DNA of 64,000 nucleotides. Source: Burkholderia cepacia ATCC 25416. GTDB lineage: Bacteria > Pseudomonadota > Gammaproteobacteria > Burkholderiales > Burkholderiaceae. The stretch is from contig NZ_CP012981.1 of NCBI RefSeq assembly GCF_001411495.1, forward strand, positions 558,001 through 622,000, given 5' to 3'. The notes beneath the pieces were generated by a model. The model was not told where the DNA came from. It saw only the letters and a program-made list of their open reading frames with translations, and made no database searches. Shown piece after piece: positions 37,954 through 46,878 of the stretch. Within the stretch, counting starts at the first letter, position 1, and each line of letters starts with the position of its first letter. A program made the position numbers and the translations under genes.

Positions 37954-38156
37954 GCGACGCCGTGGCACCGGTCGGCACGGTGGCCTCGCCGTGCACCGAC
38001 GTATGCCGGATCGATCCGCGCACCGACTGGTGCGCGGGTTGCCTCCGTACGCGCGACGAGATCAAGGGATGGCGCGCGTCGGATGACGACGCGAGGCGCG
38101 CACTGCTCGCGCGGCTCGATGCGCGGCGGCGCCTGATTGCGAGGAGCGGCGCATAA
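37950..38156 (+). CDS. DUF1289 zinc-ribbon-like small protein
   Basis: The 68-residue protein carries the DUF1289 cysteine pattern: C15, C19, C28 and C31 (SPCTDVCRID, WCAGCLRTRDEI). Function unknown; the cysteines suggest metal binding. Start overlaps the ybaK-like stop, indicating coupling. Confidence 0.88.
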   Translation: MSDAVAPVGTVASPCTDVCRIDPRTDWCAGCLRTRDEIKGWRASDDDARRALLARLDARRRLIARSGA

Positions 38157-38188
38157 AAAAAAGCCGTTCAGCCTGACGGGCGAACGGC
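38155..38188 (-). terminator. Terminator for the EamA gene
   Basis: On the minus strand the stem GCCGTTC/GAACGGC with a 12-base loop is followed by eight T. It also lies just after the convergent DUF1289 gene. The remaining gap to the EamA stop (38189-38420) shows no gene. Confidence 0.75.
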
Positions 38189-38420
38189 ATCGAGATCGGA
38201 ATCCTGTGAACGTGATCAACGTCACAGCCCGCATCATACGAGCGACGCGCACCGCTCGCATCGGGTGTTTCCCTACAACTTCTTACAGCGTCTTCCACGC
38301 GTGCGCGGGCCCCGCTTTTGCTCGCCATGCGCACGCCATCCGCGCGCAATATCCGCTCCCGAAACTCGCATTCGACGCGCCGCCGTGACACCCGCCGCGA
38401 CGCCGAATCGTACGACCGTT

Positions 38421-39323
38421 TCAGTTGCCGACCGCCGCGCGACGCGCGGGCACGATGCGCCAGCCGAGATTCACGCCGGCCGCCGCGAGCAGGATCAGCA
38501 GCGCGCCGAGCACCTGCGTCCACGCGAGCGTCTGCCCGAACGCGAAGTGATCGACGACGATCGCGACGACCGGATAGACGAACGACAGCGCGCCGGTCAT
38601 CGCGGTCGGCAGCTTCTGGATCGCGCCGTACAGCAGCACGTACATCAGGCCCGTGTTGACGACGCCGAGCACGATCAGGTCGAGCCACTGCCCGGCCGTC
38701 GCGGGCAGCGTGCCGAAGTGGGCGAACGGCGCGAGCAGCACGATGCCGATACCGGCCTGCAGCAGTGCGAGCAGGTGCGGCGGCGTCCCCTTCAGGTGCT
38801 TCGTGACGATCGACGAGATCGCATACAGGAACGCCGCGCCGAGCGACAGCGCGACGCCCTCCAGATATTCGCCCGGCACCGCGAGCACGGCCGGCTCGAC
38901 GCGCACCACGGCGACGAGCCCGACGAACGCGAGCGCGAGCCACGCGAGCGTCGACGCGGTGATCCGCTCGCGGAACACGATCGCGCCGAGCGCGACGAGC
39001 ATGAACGGCTGCGTGTTGTAGACGGCGGTCGCCATCGAGATCGATGCACGCGAATAGGCGGCGAACAGCAGCAGCCAGTTCGCGACGATCGCGATGCTGC
39101 CGAGCGTCGCGAGCGCGAGCATCCGCGGCGAGAACAGCGCGCGGCGCAGGAAGCCGAATGCCGCGCAGACGATCGCGAGCGTCGCGGCGCCGAACAGGCA
39201 GCGGAAGAACACGACGTTCGTCAGCGGCTGCTGCGACGACATCACGAGCCAGCCGATCGTGCCGGACATCAGCATCGCGACGACCATCTCGGCGGCACCG
39301 CGGCGAATTTCATTCGAGGCCAT
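38421..39323 (-). CDS. EamA/DMT-family transporter
   Basis: The 300-residue inner-membrane protein has about ten hydrophobic segments and two EamA repeats (about 10-140 and 150-285). It is probably an exporter of an amino acid or metabolite. The ATG at 39323 has GGAG at good spacing; 39326 and 39335 are alternatives. It is divergent from an Lrp/AsnC regulator that most likely controls it. Confidence 0.87.
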   Translation of the reverse strand: MASNEIRRGAAEMVVAMLMSGTIGWLVMSSQQPLTNVVFFRCLFGAATLAIVCAAFGFLRRALFSPRMLALATLGSIAIVANWLLLFAAYSRASISMATAVYNTQPFMLVALGAIVFRERITASTLAWLALAFVGLVAVVRVEPAVLAVPGEYLEGVALSLGAAFLYAISSIVTKHLKGTPPHLLALLQAGIGIVLLAPFAHFGTLPATAGQWLDLIVLGVVNTGLMYVLLYGAIQKLPTAMTGALSFVYPVVAIVVDHFAFGQTLAWTQVLGALLILLAAAGVNLGWRIVPARRAAVGN

Positions 39324-39368
39324 CATGAACTCCATTGAAAGAGAGTGGATGACCTCGATTCTAGAAAC

Positions 39369-39429
39369 TTGCTTTCGCCGCAACCACGGCTAAACTGAAG
39401 CGAATCAGCCGATTGACCTTCGAAAGCAA
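39369..39429. promoter_or_regulatory. Paired sites between EamA and Lrp-type genes
   Basis: TTGCTTTCG (39369-39377) and its perfect complement CGAAAGCAA (39421-39429) are 43 bp apart. They fit two sites bound by an Lrp-type oligomer that wraps DNA. The right arm lies just before the regulator's start codon. Confidence 0.45.
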
Positions 39430-39436
39430 AGCGATC

Positions 39437-39928
39437 ATGCCGAAACGCCTTTCCCCGCCCGCCGTCGCGTCGCTCGACGCGACCGACCGCGCGATCCTCG
39501 CGGCGCTGGCCGACGACGCGCGTATCGCAACCAGTGAACTCGCCCGGCAGATCGGGCTGTCGGCCCCCGCGACCGCCGATCGTGTGCGGCGGCTCGAGGC
39601 CCAAGGCGTGATCGCCGCGTTCACCGTCGAGCTCGACCCGCGCGCGCTCGGCTACACGCTGCAGGCGATCGTCCGCGTGAAGCCGCTGCCCGGCCAGTTG
39701 CATCTCGTCGAAGAGATGCTGCGCCGGATTCCCGAATTCGTGGAGTGCGACAAGGTCACCGGCGACGACTGCTTCATCTGCCGGCTCTACCTGCGCACGA
39801 TCGCGCACCTCGACGACATCCTGTCGAAAGTGACGGAGCGCGCCGAGACGAGCACCGCGATCGTGAAATCGACGCCGGTGCCGCGCCGGCTGCCGCCGCT
39901 CGTCGAGGACGACGGCGCGCACCGCTGA
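39437..39928 (+). CDS. Lrp/AsnC-family regulator
   Basis: The 163-residue protein has an N-terminal AsnC helix-turn-helix (LDATDRAILAALADDARIATSELARQIGLSAPATADRVRRLE in outline, residues 13-55) and a C-terminal RAM domain for effector binding. It is divergent from EamA; such pairs often control amino-acid export (inference). Confidence 0.92.
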   Translation: MPKRLSPPAVASLDATDRAILAALADDARIATSELARQIGLSAPATADRVRRLEAQGVIAAFTVELDPRALGYTLQAIVRVKPLPGQLHLVEEMLRRIPEFVECDKVTGDDCFICRLYLRTIAHLDDILSKVTERAETSTAIVKSTPVPRRLPPLVEDDGAHR

Positions 39929-39956
39929 GCAGCCGGCACGCGCCGCCCGCGTGCCG

Positions 39957-40853
39957 TCAGGCGGCCGCGTCGCGCGCCTCGAAGAACGCGAGCAGTTCGT
40001 CGATCAGCGCGACGGGCGCCTCTTCGGGAATGTAGTGCCCGCAGTCGAGCGCGCGGCCGCTGACGTCGCGCGCGACGCGGCGCCATTCGTCGAGCGGATC
40101 GAAGCAGCGGCCGACGATCCCGTGCTCGCCCCACAGCACGCGCAGCGGGCACGCGACCTTGTTGCCGCGCTCGAGATCCGCACGGTCGTGCTCGAGATCG
40201 ATCGTCGCGGATGCGCGGTAGTCCTCGCACATCGCATGCACGGCGCCCGGCTGCGCGAGCGCGGCCCGGTACGCGGCGAGCGCCTCGGGCGCGAACGGCG
40301 CGAGCCCGGCCGACCGGTTGCCCATCACGCGCTCGATGTAGGCATCGGTATGCGCGCCGACCAGCGTCTCGGGCAGCGGCTCCGGCTGAATCAGGAAGAA
40401 CCAGTGGAAATACGCGGTCGCGAACGCGCGATCGGTTTTCTCGTACATCGCGAGCGTCGGCGCGATGTCGAGCAGCATCATCCGCTCGACGGCGTCCGCA
40501 TGATCGAGCGCGAGCCGGTGCGCGACCCGCGCGCCGCGATCGTGCGCGCATACATGGAATTGCTCGAAGCCGAAATGCCGCATCACGGCGACCTGGTCGG
40601 CCGCCATCGCACGTTTCGAATACGGCGCGTGCTGCGCGTCGCTCGGCGGCTTGCCCGACGCGCCGTAACCGCGCAGGTCGGTGGCGATCACCGTGAAATG
40701 ATTCGCGAGCGTCGCGGCAACGCGATGCCAGATCATGTGGGTTTGCGGATGTCCGTGCAGCAACAGGAGCGGCGGACCCGCGCCTCCTTTGACACCGAAA
40801 ATGTCGGTGTCCTGCACCGTCACGCGAAACGGTGCAAACGCCTCAAACGACAT
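39957..40853 (-). CDS. Haloacetate dehalogenase-like alpha/beta hydrolase
   Basis: The 298-residue hydrolase resembles fluoroacetate dehalogenase. An aspartate nucleophile D105 lies in HDRGAR with the carboxylate-binding arginines R106 and R109, the halide-pocket pair H150-W151 (FHWFF), and the catalytic histidine in CGHYIPEEAP near residue 277. These match the published FAcD site arrangement. A Tyr equivalent could not be fixed with certainty. Activity could also be epoxide or ester hydrolysis. Confidence 0.83.
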   Translation of the reverse strand: MSFEAFAPFRVTVQDTDIFGVKGGAGPPLLLLHGHPQTHMIWHRVAATLANHFTVIATDLRGYGASGKPPSDAQHAPYSKRAMAADQVAVMRHFGFEQFHVCAHDRGARVAHRLALDHADAVERMMLLDIAPTLAMYEKTDRAFATAYFHWFFLIQPEPLPETLVGAHTDAYIERVMGNRSAGLAPFAPEALAAYRAALAQPGAVHAMCEDYRASATIDLEHDRADLERGNKVACPLRVLWGEHGIVGRCFDPLDEWRRVARDVSGRALDCGHYIPEEAPVALIDELLAFFEARDAAA

Positions 40854-41143
40854 GGTTTGTTTCTCGTTGGTTTGTTATGGCGGTTATTTTAGGAGCGCCG
40901 GCGCGTCTTCACAGCGCGGTAAACACCAGAATCCCTAGAAAGAGAACACTCACTCGATTGCCGCCACACCGCGCGATTTGCTAAGCTCGCGTAGAATCGC
41001 ACGATCGTTCGTATTAATAAGGACGACCTCGTTTTGCAGCTTCGCTTTACCGCTTCGTTCCGCAGCTACACTCGAATGACCGTTCGACCGCAAAGCATGG
41101 CGGCGGCGCGACCGCGGCCGCCCCTGGAGACTGGAGACATTAC

Positions 41144-42103
41144 ATGGCATTGCCCACCGTCCTGCAGAACCTGACGCTGCCCGTCATCGCGTCGCCGATG
41201 TTCATCGTCAGCTACCCCGAACTCGTGCTCGCGCAATGCAAGGCGGGCATCGTCGGTTCGTTCCCCGCGCTCAACGCCCGTCCGGCCGAACTGCTCGACG
41301 AGTGGCTCACGCAGATCCAGTCCGAGCTGGCCGACCACAAGGCGAAGCACCCCGACGCCGTGATCGGCCCGATCGCGGTCAACCAGATCGTCCATCAGTC
41401 GAACACGCGGCTCGAGCACGACGTGCGCGTGTGCGTCGAGCACAAGGTGCCGATCTTCATCACGAGCCTGCGCGCGCCGGCGCGCGAGATCGTCGACGCG
41501 GTGCACAGCTACGGCGGCATCGTGCTGCACGACGTGATCAACCTGCGTCACGCGCAGAAGGCGCTCGAAGCCGGTGTCGACGGGTTGATCCTCGTCGCGG
41601 CCGGCGCAGGCGGCCACGCGGGCACGACGTCGCCGTTCGCGCTCGTCGGCGAAGTCCGCAAGATCTTCGACGGCCCGATCGTGCTGTCCGGCTCGATCGC
41701 GAACGGCGGCTCGATCCTCGCCGCGCAGGCAATGGGCGCCGATTTCGCGTACATGGGCACGCGCTTCATCGCGACGCAGGAAGCGCACGCGATCGACGAC
41801 TACAAGCACGCGATCCTGAACGCGAAATCGTCGGACATCATCTACACGAACCTCTTCACGGGCGTGCACGGCAACTACATCCGCGAGAGCATCGAGAAGG
41901 CGGGCCTCGATCCGGACGCGCTGCCGGAATCCGACAAGACCAAGATGAATTTCGGCGGCGACAAGACGAAGGCGTGGAAGGACATCTGGGGCGCCGGCCA
42001 GGGCGTCGGCCTGATGGACGACCTGCCGAGCGTGGGCGCGCTCGTCGAGCGCCTGAAGCGCGAGTACGACGACGCGAAGGCGCGGCTCGGCATCCCGCGC
42101 TGA
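41144..42103 (+). CDS. Nitronate monooxygenase family flavoprotein
   Basis: The 319-residue FMN-dependent TIM-barrel enzyme of the 2-nitropropane dioxygenase/NMO family oxidises alkyl nitronates such as propionate-3-nitronate. Visible motifs are the N-terminal PVIASPMFIVS, the glycine-rich AAGAGGHAGT with the probable catalytic His, the phosphate-binding LSGSIANGGSI and GADFAYMGTRFIAT. CTGGAGA precedes the ATG. The 290 bp upstream of it hold no gene. Confidence 0.92.
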   Translation: MALPTVLQNLTLPVIASPMFIVSYPELVLAQCKAGIVGSFPALNARPAELLDEWLTQIQSELADHKAKHPDAVIGPIAVNQIVHQSNTRLEHDVRVCVEHKVPIFITSLRAPAREIVDAVHSYGGIVLHDVINLRHAQKALEAGVDGLILVAAGAGGHAGTTSPFALVGEVRKIFDGPIVLSGSIANGGSILAAQAMGADFAYMGTRFIATQEAHAIDDYKHAILNAKSSDIIYTNLFTGVHGNYIRESIEKAGLDPDALPESDKTKMNFGGDKTKAWKDIWGAGQGVGLMDDLPSVGALVERLKREYDDAKARLGIPR

Positions 42104-42157
42104 CGGATGCGGCGGCCATGACGGCCGCCGCCGGCGCGCATCCCGTCGGACCAAACA

Positions 42158-42190
42158 AAAAAGCGCGAGCTGCAACGGCTCGCGCTTTTT
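42158..42190. terminator. Bidirectional terminator, nitronate monooxygenase / lysR
   Basis: A perfect 13-bp stem (AAAAAGCGCGAGC and complement) with a 7-base loop has T-rich flanks on both strands, between convergent genes. Confidence 0.92.
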
Positions 42191-42224
42191 GTTTTCATCG
42201 CCCCGCCGCGGCGGGATGCGCGGT

Positions 42225-43187
42225 TCACACCGCGCGCTTCATCCGCGTGATCGGCAGCACGCGCAGGCGCGATTCGATCGACGGGCACAGCGACTGCCCT
42301 TCGAAACGCGCCGCCAGGAAATCGACGAACGAACGCACCTTCGCGGACACGTGACGGCGGCTCGCGTAGACCGCATAGATCGGCGCCTCGTGCGGCGGCA
42401 CCGCATCGATCAGCACCGGCACGAGCCGGCCGGACTCGATGTCGTCGCCGACCACCTCGGTGCCGAGCAGCGCGATGCCCGCGCCCGCGAGCACGGCCGC
42501 ACGCAGCCCTTCGAGATGGTTCACGATCAGGTTGCCGTTCAGGTTCACGCGCGACGCGGCGGCCGCGTCGATCACCAGCGCGTCGAGCATCGTCGAATTC
42601 GAGTCGCGCCGCAGGTAGTTGTGGTGCGCGAGATCGGCGATCGTCTGGGGCGTGCCGTGCTTCTCGAGATACTCGGGCGACGCGACCAGCAGGATGTGCG
42701 CGGTCGCGATCTGCCGCGCGACCAGCGACGACGATTTCAATCCGTTCGGCGCCGCGCGCACCGCGACGTCGTAGCCTTCCTCGATCAGGTCGACCACGCG
42801 ATCGGACAGCGTCATGTCGACGGTCACGTCCGGGAACCGGCCCGCATAATCGGTGACGGCCTGCATCACGTGCCGCAGCCCGAACGCGGACAGCGACGTG
42901 ACGCGCAGCCTGCCTTGCGGCACCACGCTCGCGGCGCCGACGGCCTGCCCGGCTTCGTCGAGTTCCGACAGCGCCTGCACGAGGCGCTCGTAGTATTCGC
43001 GTCCGGCCTCGGTAGGCGCGACGCGTCGTGTCGTGCGATGCAGCAGCCGCGCACCGAGCTGCTGCTCGAGATGCATCACGTGCTTGCTCGCCATCGCAGC
43101 CGACATCTGCATGCGCTCGGCCGCGCCGACGAAGCTGCCCACTTCGACGACGTAGCGAAACACATTCATGCTGACGAGGGTATCCAT
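42225..43187 (-). CDS. LysR-family regulator
   Basis: The 320-residue LysR protein starts MDTLVSMNVFRYVVEVGSF, with the helix-turn-helix SFVGAAERMQMSAAMASKHVMHLEQQ and effector domain. The CrgA-like subgroup is suggested by the RRVAPTEAGREYYER segment. No divergent partner remains next to it because the ISAs1 element lies upstream, so its target is unclear. Confidence 0.9.
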   Translation of the reverse strand: MDTLVSMNVFRYVVEVGSFVGAAERMQMSAAMASKHVMHLEQQLGARLLHRTTRRVAPTEAGREYYERLVQALSELDEAGQAVGAASVVPQGRLRVTSLSAFGLRHVMQAVTDYAGRFPDVTVDMTLSDRVVDLIEEGYDVAVRAAPNGLKSSSLVARQIATAHILLVASPEYLEKHGTPQTIADLAHHNYLRRDSNSTMLDALVIDAAAASRVNLNGNLIVNHLEGLRAAVLAGAGIALLGTEVVGDDIESGRLVPVLIDAVPPHEAPIYAVYASRRHVSAKVRSFVDFLAARFEGQSLCPSIESRLRVLPITRMKRAV

Positions 43188-43289
43188 CGAACTCGCTCGT
43201 AATGACGGGGGAATGGTCCAATTACGAGATAGGGTAACAAAGGCGGGGAAACAGAAAGGTCAAGAAAGGCAAAACGGCGCCGCGGGTGG

Positions 43290-44539
43290 CAGGGCAATCG
43301 CATGAAGGGGCGTTAACAATCAAGGAGTTACGCGCGGGGTTGTAAACCGAGGCGAATCAAGCGTTTACTACTATCTTTTGCGGAGGCATCGGATGGAGGA
43401 AACGCAAGCCTTGAGCATCGAAGACGCGTTCGGCGAGTTACGCGATCCGCGCAGCCGAACGCCTGCGCACGACCTGTCAGAGATGCTGGTGGTGGCGCTG
43501 TGCGCGATTCTCTCGGGAGCGGATAGCTGGGTAGCCATTCAGATCTGGGGTGAAGAGAAACTGGAGTGGCTACGCGGCTACGTGCCGCTGCGCAACGGCA
43601 TCCCGTCCCACGACACGTTTGGACGGGTGTTCGCGGCCCTGAACCCACGTCAGTTCGAGGCGTGCTTCACGCGCTGGATGAGCGGTGCGTTTCCAACCTT
43701 GTCCGGCGAGGTCATCGCGATCGACGGCAAGACGGTGCGTGGCTCGCATCGCAATGGGGAGCGTGCCATCCACCTTGTTTCGGCCTTTGGAAGCGGCCTG
43801 GGCGTTGTACTGGGGCAGGTGCGCACGGCCGACAAGAGTAACGAGATCACGGCGATTCCGGAACTGCTCGATGCACTACTGCTCAAGGGTGCAATCGTAA
43901 CGATCGACGCCATGGGCTGCCAGCAGGCGATTGCTCGCCAACTCGTCACGAGCGGAGCCGACTACGTGCTGGCGGTCAAGGAAAACCAGCCGACGCTGCT
44001 GGTGGAAGTTCGCACCACGCTCGAAGCCATCGACCGTCTTGCATCCGATGACCGATGGGACTGTTCGAGTGAATATCGGGAGGTCGAGAAGGACCACGGC
44101 CGGATCGAAACACGTCGTTGCCTGGTCAGTGATGTGATGAACACATGGCGCGCGGCCGCGCTCTGGCCGGGCATGCGCTCGATCGCTATGGTCGAGGCCA
44201 CGCGTGAGATCGGCGAGACGGTGTCGGTCGAGCGCCGATATTACGTGAGCAGCCTGCCCGCCGATGCAACGCGCATTGCACACGCCGTACGCTCACACTG
44301 GCGGATCGAGAACTCGATGCACTGGGTGCTCGACGTGGCGTTCGGCGAAGATCAATGCAGGGTGCGGGTCGAACATGCGGCGCAGAACTTTGCAATTCTG
44401 CGCCGCATTACGATGAACCTGCTGCGCAAGGACACGCAAACCAAGGCGGGCCTCAAGATCCGCCGGCTCAAGGCCGCCACCAGCGACAACTATCGCGCTC
44501 AACTCCTTGGCTGGTAAGCCCCTTCATGCGATTGCCCTG
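43290..44539 (+). mobile_element. ISAs1-family insertion sequence, complete
   Basis: The 1250-bp element has perfect terminal inverted repeats of at least 22 bp starting CAGGGCAATCGCATGAAG. It is flanked by a 10-bp direct repeat CCGCGGGTGG (43280-43289 and 44540-44549), the expected target duplication. One intact transposase gene fills it. Perfect ends and duplication indicate recent insertion. Confidence 0.93.
43393..44517 (+). CDS. ISAs1-family transposase
   Basis: The 374-residue DDE transposase has an N-terminal DUF4096-type domain (FGELRDPRSRTPAHDLSEML, GIPSHDTFGRVF) and a catalytic core with aspartates in AIDGKTVRGS and TIDAMGCQ. The C-terminal RSHWRIENSMHWVLDVAFGED segment carries the glutamate. 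GGAGG lies seven bases before the ATG. It appears intact and active. Confidence 0.94.
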   Translation: MEETQALSIEDAFGELRDPRSRTPAHDLSEMLVVALCAILSGADSWVAIQIWGEEKLEWLRGYVPLRNGIPSHDTFGRVFAALNPRQFEACFTRWMSGAFPTLSGEVIAIDGKTVRGSHRNGERAIHLVSAFGSGLGVVLGQVRTADKSNEITAIPELLDALLLKGAIVTIDAMGCQQAIARQLVTSGADYVLAVKENQPTLLVEVRTTLEAIDRLASDDRWDCSSEYREVEKDHGRIETRRCLVSDVMNTWRAAALWPGMRSIAMVEATREIGETVSVERRYYVSSLPADATRIAHAVRSHWRIENSMHWVLDVAFGEDQCRVRVEHAAQNFAILRRITMNLLRKDTQTKAGLKIRRLKAATSDNYRAQLLGW

Positions 44540-44627
44540 CCGCGGGTGGCGGCGCCGTTCTGGCGGGAAAACATGCAGCCCGGACGCGCTTTTCGCGCGC
44601 ATCCGGCGCGGCGGTCGCGCGTGCGCG

Positions 44628-45704
44628 TCAGAACTTCGCGCGGATGCCGGCGCCGAACGTGTTGCCGTTCGACAGGCCGCTGATGTGGTCGTTCATGTAA
44701 GCAGCGTAGACGTCCGTGCGCTTGGACAGCGGATAGTCGTAGCCGACGGCCCAGGTCTGGCGCGTCTGGTCGAGGCCGCCCGCGTCGCGCGAGTACGCGT
44801 ACGACGCCATCGCGTTGCCCACGCCGAGCGGCACCGACACGCCGCCCTGCGCGGTATTCACGTGCCAGCTGCCCGCGACCTGGTCGTTCTTCGTATACAT
44901 GTACTGGCCGAACAGCTTCACGTACTTCAGGTCGTAGGTCGCGCCGACTTGCGCGATGCCCTGGCTCTTCATGCCGGCCACCAGCGCGCTCAGGTCGCGC
45001 GGGCCGTTGTTGAAGTTCACGTACTGGTAGACCGCGGTCGCCGCGAACGGGCCGTTCGCGTAGTTGAACTGCGCGCTCCACTTCTTCGAGCCGTTGTCGC
45101 CGGCCTGGTTGCCGAACGCGTACATCGCGCCGAAATTCAGGCCACCGAACGAAGGCGACGTGTACGACAGCGCGTTGTTCCAGCCCGAATCGCCGACGGC
45201 ACCCTGGTCGCTCGGGTAGGTCGGGAACGTGCCGAGGCCGAGGAACACGTGGTACACCATCGGCGAGAAGGTGTACGAGTCGTAGAACGGGTTGAACAGG
45301 ATCGTCGACAGGAACAGGTGCGTCGTCAGGCGGCCGGCCGTCACCGTGCCGTACGGCGAATCGATGCCGACGTACGCGTTGCGCGCGAAGAACGTGTCGC
45401 CCTGGAAGCGGCCGAACTGGCCGTTCTGCGCGCGGAAGAAGCTTTCCAGCGTGAAGATCGCCTTGTAGCCGTTGCCGAGATCCTCGGCGCCGTGCATGCC
45501 CCAGTACGACGTCGACATCCCGCCGCCGCTCACGTTCCACGCGCGGTCGCCGCCCGGGAACTTGGTGGCGCCGACCCATTCGTCGACCTGACCGTAGAGC
45601 GACACGCTCGACTGTGCATGGACGGGAGCGGTAGCCGCCACGCAGGCAGCCGCGGCGATCAGCTTGACGGACGTGCGCGACGCACGGCGAGCGAATGCTT
45701 TCAT
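44628..45704 (-). CDS. Gram-negative porin (Burkholderia OmpC-like)
   Basis: The 358-residue outer-membrane beta-barrel has a signal peptide cleaved after VHA (about residue 31). The mature start QSSVSLYGQVDEW and end NTFGAGIRAKF with terminal Phe are typical of beta-proteobacterial trimeric porins. GGAG precedes the ATG; upstream codons in frame are leader. It allows passive diffusion of small solutes. Its terminator has been split by ISAs1. Confidence 0.93.
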   Translation of the reverse strand: MKAFARRASRTSVKLIAAAACVAATAPVHAQSSVSLYGQVDEWVGATKFPGGDRAWNVSGGGMSTSYWGMHGAEDLGNGYKAIFTLESFFRAQNGQFGRFQGDTFFARNAYVGIDSPYGTVTAGRLTTHLFLSTILFNPFYDSYTFSPMVYHVFLGLGTFPTYPSDQGAVGDSGWNNALSYTSPSFGGLNFGAMYAFGNQAGDNGSKKWSAQFNYANGPFAATAVYQYVNFNNGPRDLSALVAGMKSQGIAQVGATYDLKYVKLFGQYMYTKNDQVAGSWHVNTAQGGVSVPLGVGNAMASYAYSRDAGGLDQTRQTWAVGYDYPLSKRTDVYAAYMNDHISGLSNGNTFGAGIRAKF

Positions 45705-46049
45705 TGGATCTCCAGATTTTGTCGAATTGTCGATAAGTGGCGCGAGCGTTGTTTTTTGGAGCCGAGTGCTTGCGTCGTATGGGGCGCAGCCATCTTTACG
45801 GATCATTCGTCCGGTCAAAATTGCGCACACTTATTGCGGGTATAGCGGCAGCATTAACTTCGCGGAATTGATACATGGCCGGGTACCCGCCGGCGGCCCG
45901 GCGTGGACGCGGTCGCACGGCCGGACGGCCGCGTGGCACATGCGAGCCGGGCGCGAAAGATAGCGCAATGCGACGGGAAAATCAGCGGAAATCTGTGCGC
46001 GACTGTGGCGAATTCGCATCAGCCGCCGGAGGGACGAGCGCGCGGGCGC
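45705..46049. other. Porin upstream region without a gene
   Basis: This stretch of 345 bp is less GC-rich than its surroundings. On the minus strand a TTGACC (45818-45813) and downstream A/T-rich hexamers could be promoter parts, but spacing is poor. No gene or strong repeat was seen. Confidence 0.35.
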
Positions 46050-46532
46050 TCAGTTTCGGTAGAACGGGGAGAAATACGGCGAGTGCGCAGGCTCTTCCTG
46101 CGAGCGGGGCGGCGGCATCGGACGGCCGCCGCGCTCCTCGTTGTAGCGCGCGACGTCGGCGCGGATCGAACCGGCGCGCAGCGGCACGTTGCCGCCGCCC
46201 GGCGGGCGCGGCATCTGGCGCACGTCGGCGCTGATCGGGCGATACGGGCTTTGCGCGGCGTAATGACCGTACGACGGCGTCGGCCGCAACCCCCAGCGGG
46301 AACCGTAGCCACTCACGCCGCCGGCGCGTGCACCGACGGGGGGCGTAACGTGGCGCCAGACGGGAACCCCGCCGGCCGGCTGACCGTATGCGCGCATGTC
46401 GCCGCCACCGAAACCGTGGCCGCCGAATGCATGACCGCCGTGCGGCGGCTGCGCGAGCGCGAACGGCATCAGCAACGCGCCGAGTGCGCCTGCGACCCAT
46501 CGTCCGATCTTCCGTTTCACCCGTTCCGTCAT
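46050..46532 (-). CDS. Secreted Gly/Pro-rich hypothetical protein
   Basis: The 160-residue product has a signal peptide (basic KRKIGRW start, cleavage after ALA near residue 28). A low-complexity mature chain follows: His/Gly-rich GGHAFGGHGFGGG, then Pro/Arg/Tyr-rich. No family recognised. It is likely periplasmic. An ATG six codons upstream (46550) is an alternative start; neither has a strong ribosome-binding site. Confidence 0.65.
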   Translation of the reverse strand: MTERVKRKIGRWVAGALGALLMPFALAQPPHGGHAFGGHGFGGGDMRAYGQPAGGVPVWRHVTPPVGARAGGVSGYGSRWGLRPTPSYGHYAAQSPYRPISADVRQMPRPPGGGNVPLRAGSIRADVARYNEERGGRPMPPPRSQEEPAHSPYFSPFYRN

Positions 46533-46878
46533 CGTGCAATGCCTGTCCATGCCCGCCGCCGGCTCCTTTCGGCCGACCCAAGGCTTTCAGCAGTAATTTA
46601 TGAGCGCGCCGAAAGCGTGTCGAGCCAAAAAGTGTTATGTCGCCGGCATCGGTGTAACACCATGTTACTGCTAGGTTTTTTCACTTCGGCACGCGACCGG
46701 GACAGAACATTCTTCTGCCGTTTTGCGCATGGCCGGGCCGGTGCCGCGAACGCGGTCGCATGAGACTGATTCATCAATCGATTCCCACAATGAATTTGTG
46801 TAGTGAATCATCAACCGGGACAATGGCGCCATCCGCGCGCGCGACGCGCGCCCCCGTCGTTTCCGAATCGAGTTCCCG
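46533..46878. promoter_or_regulatory. Divergent intergenic region with operator-like palindrome
   Basis: No gene here. A perfect inverted repeat GTAACA-CCA-TGTTAC at 46655-46669 and a weaker CAGAA-CATTC-TTCTG near 46702 lie between the secreted protein and the BASS symporter. They are candidate regulator sites. Confidence 0.4.

Larger units (their letters stand above)
43273..44559 (-). terminator. Porin terminator hairpin split by the ISAs1 element
   Basis: Removing the IS and one target copy restores AACGGCGCCGC-GGGTG-GCGGCGCCGTT, a perfect 11-bp hairpin. On the minus strand it is followed by TTTT. It lies downstream of the porin gene. The left arm is at 43273-43283 and the right arm at 44549-44559, now 1.25 kb apart. 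Confidence 0.75.
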
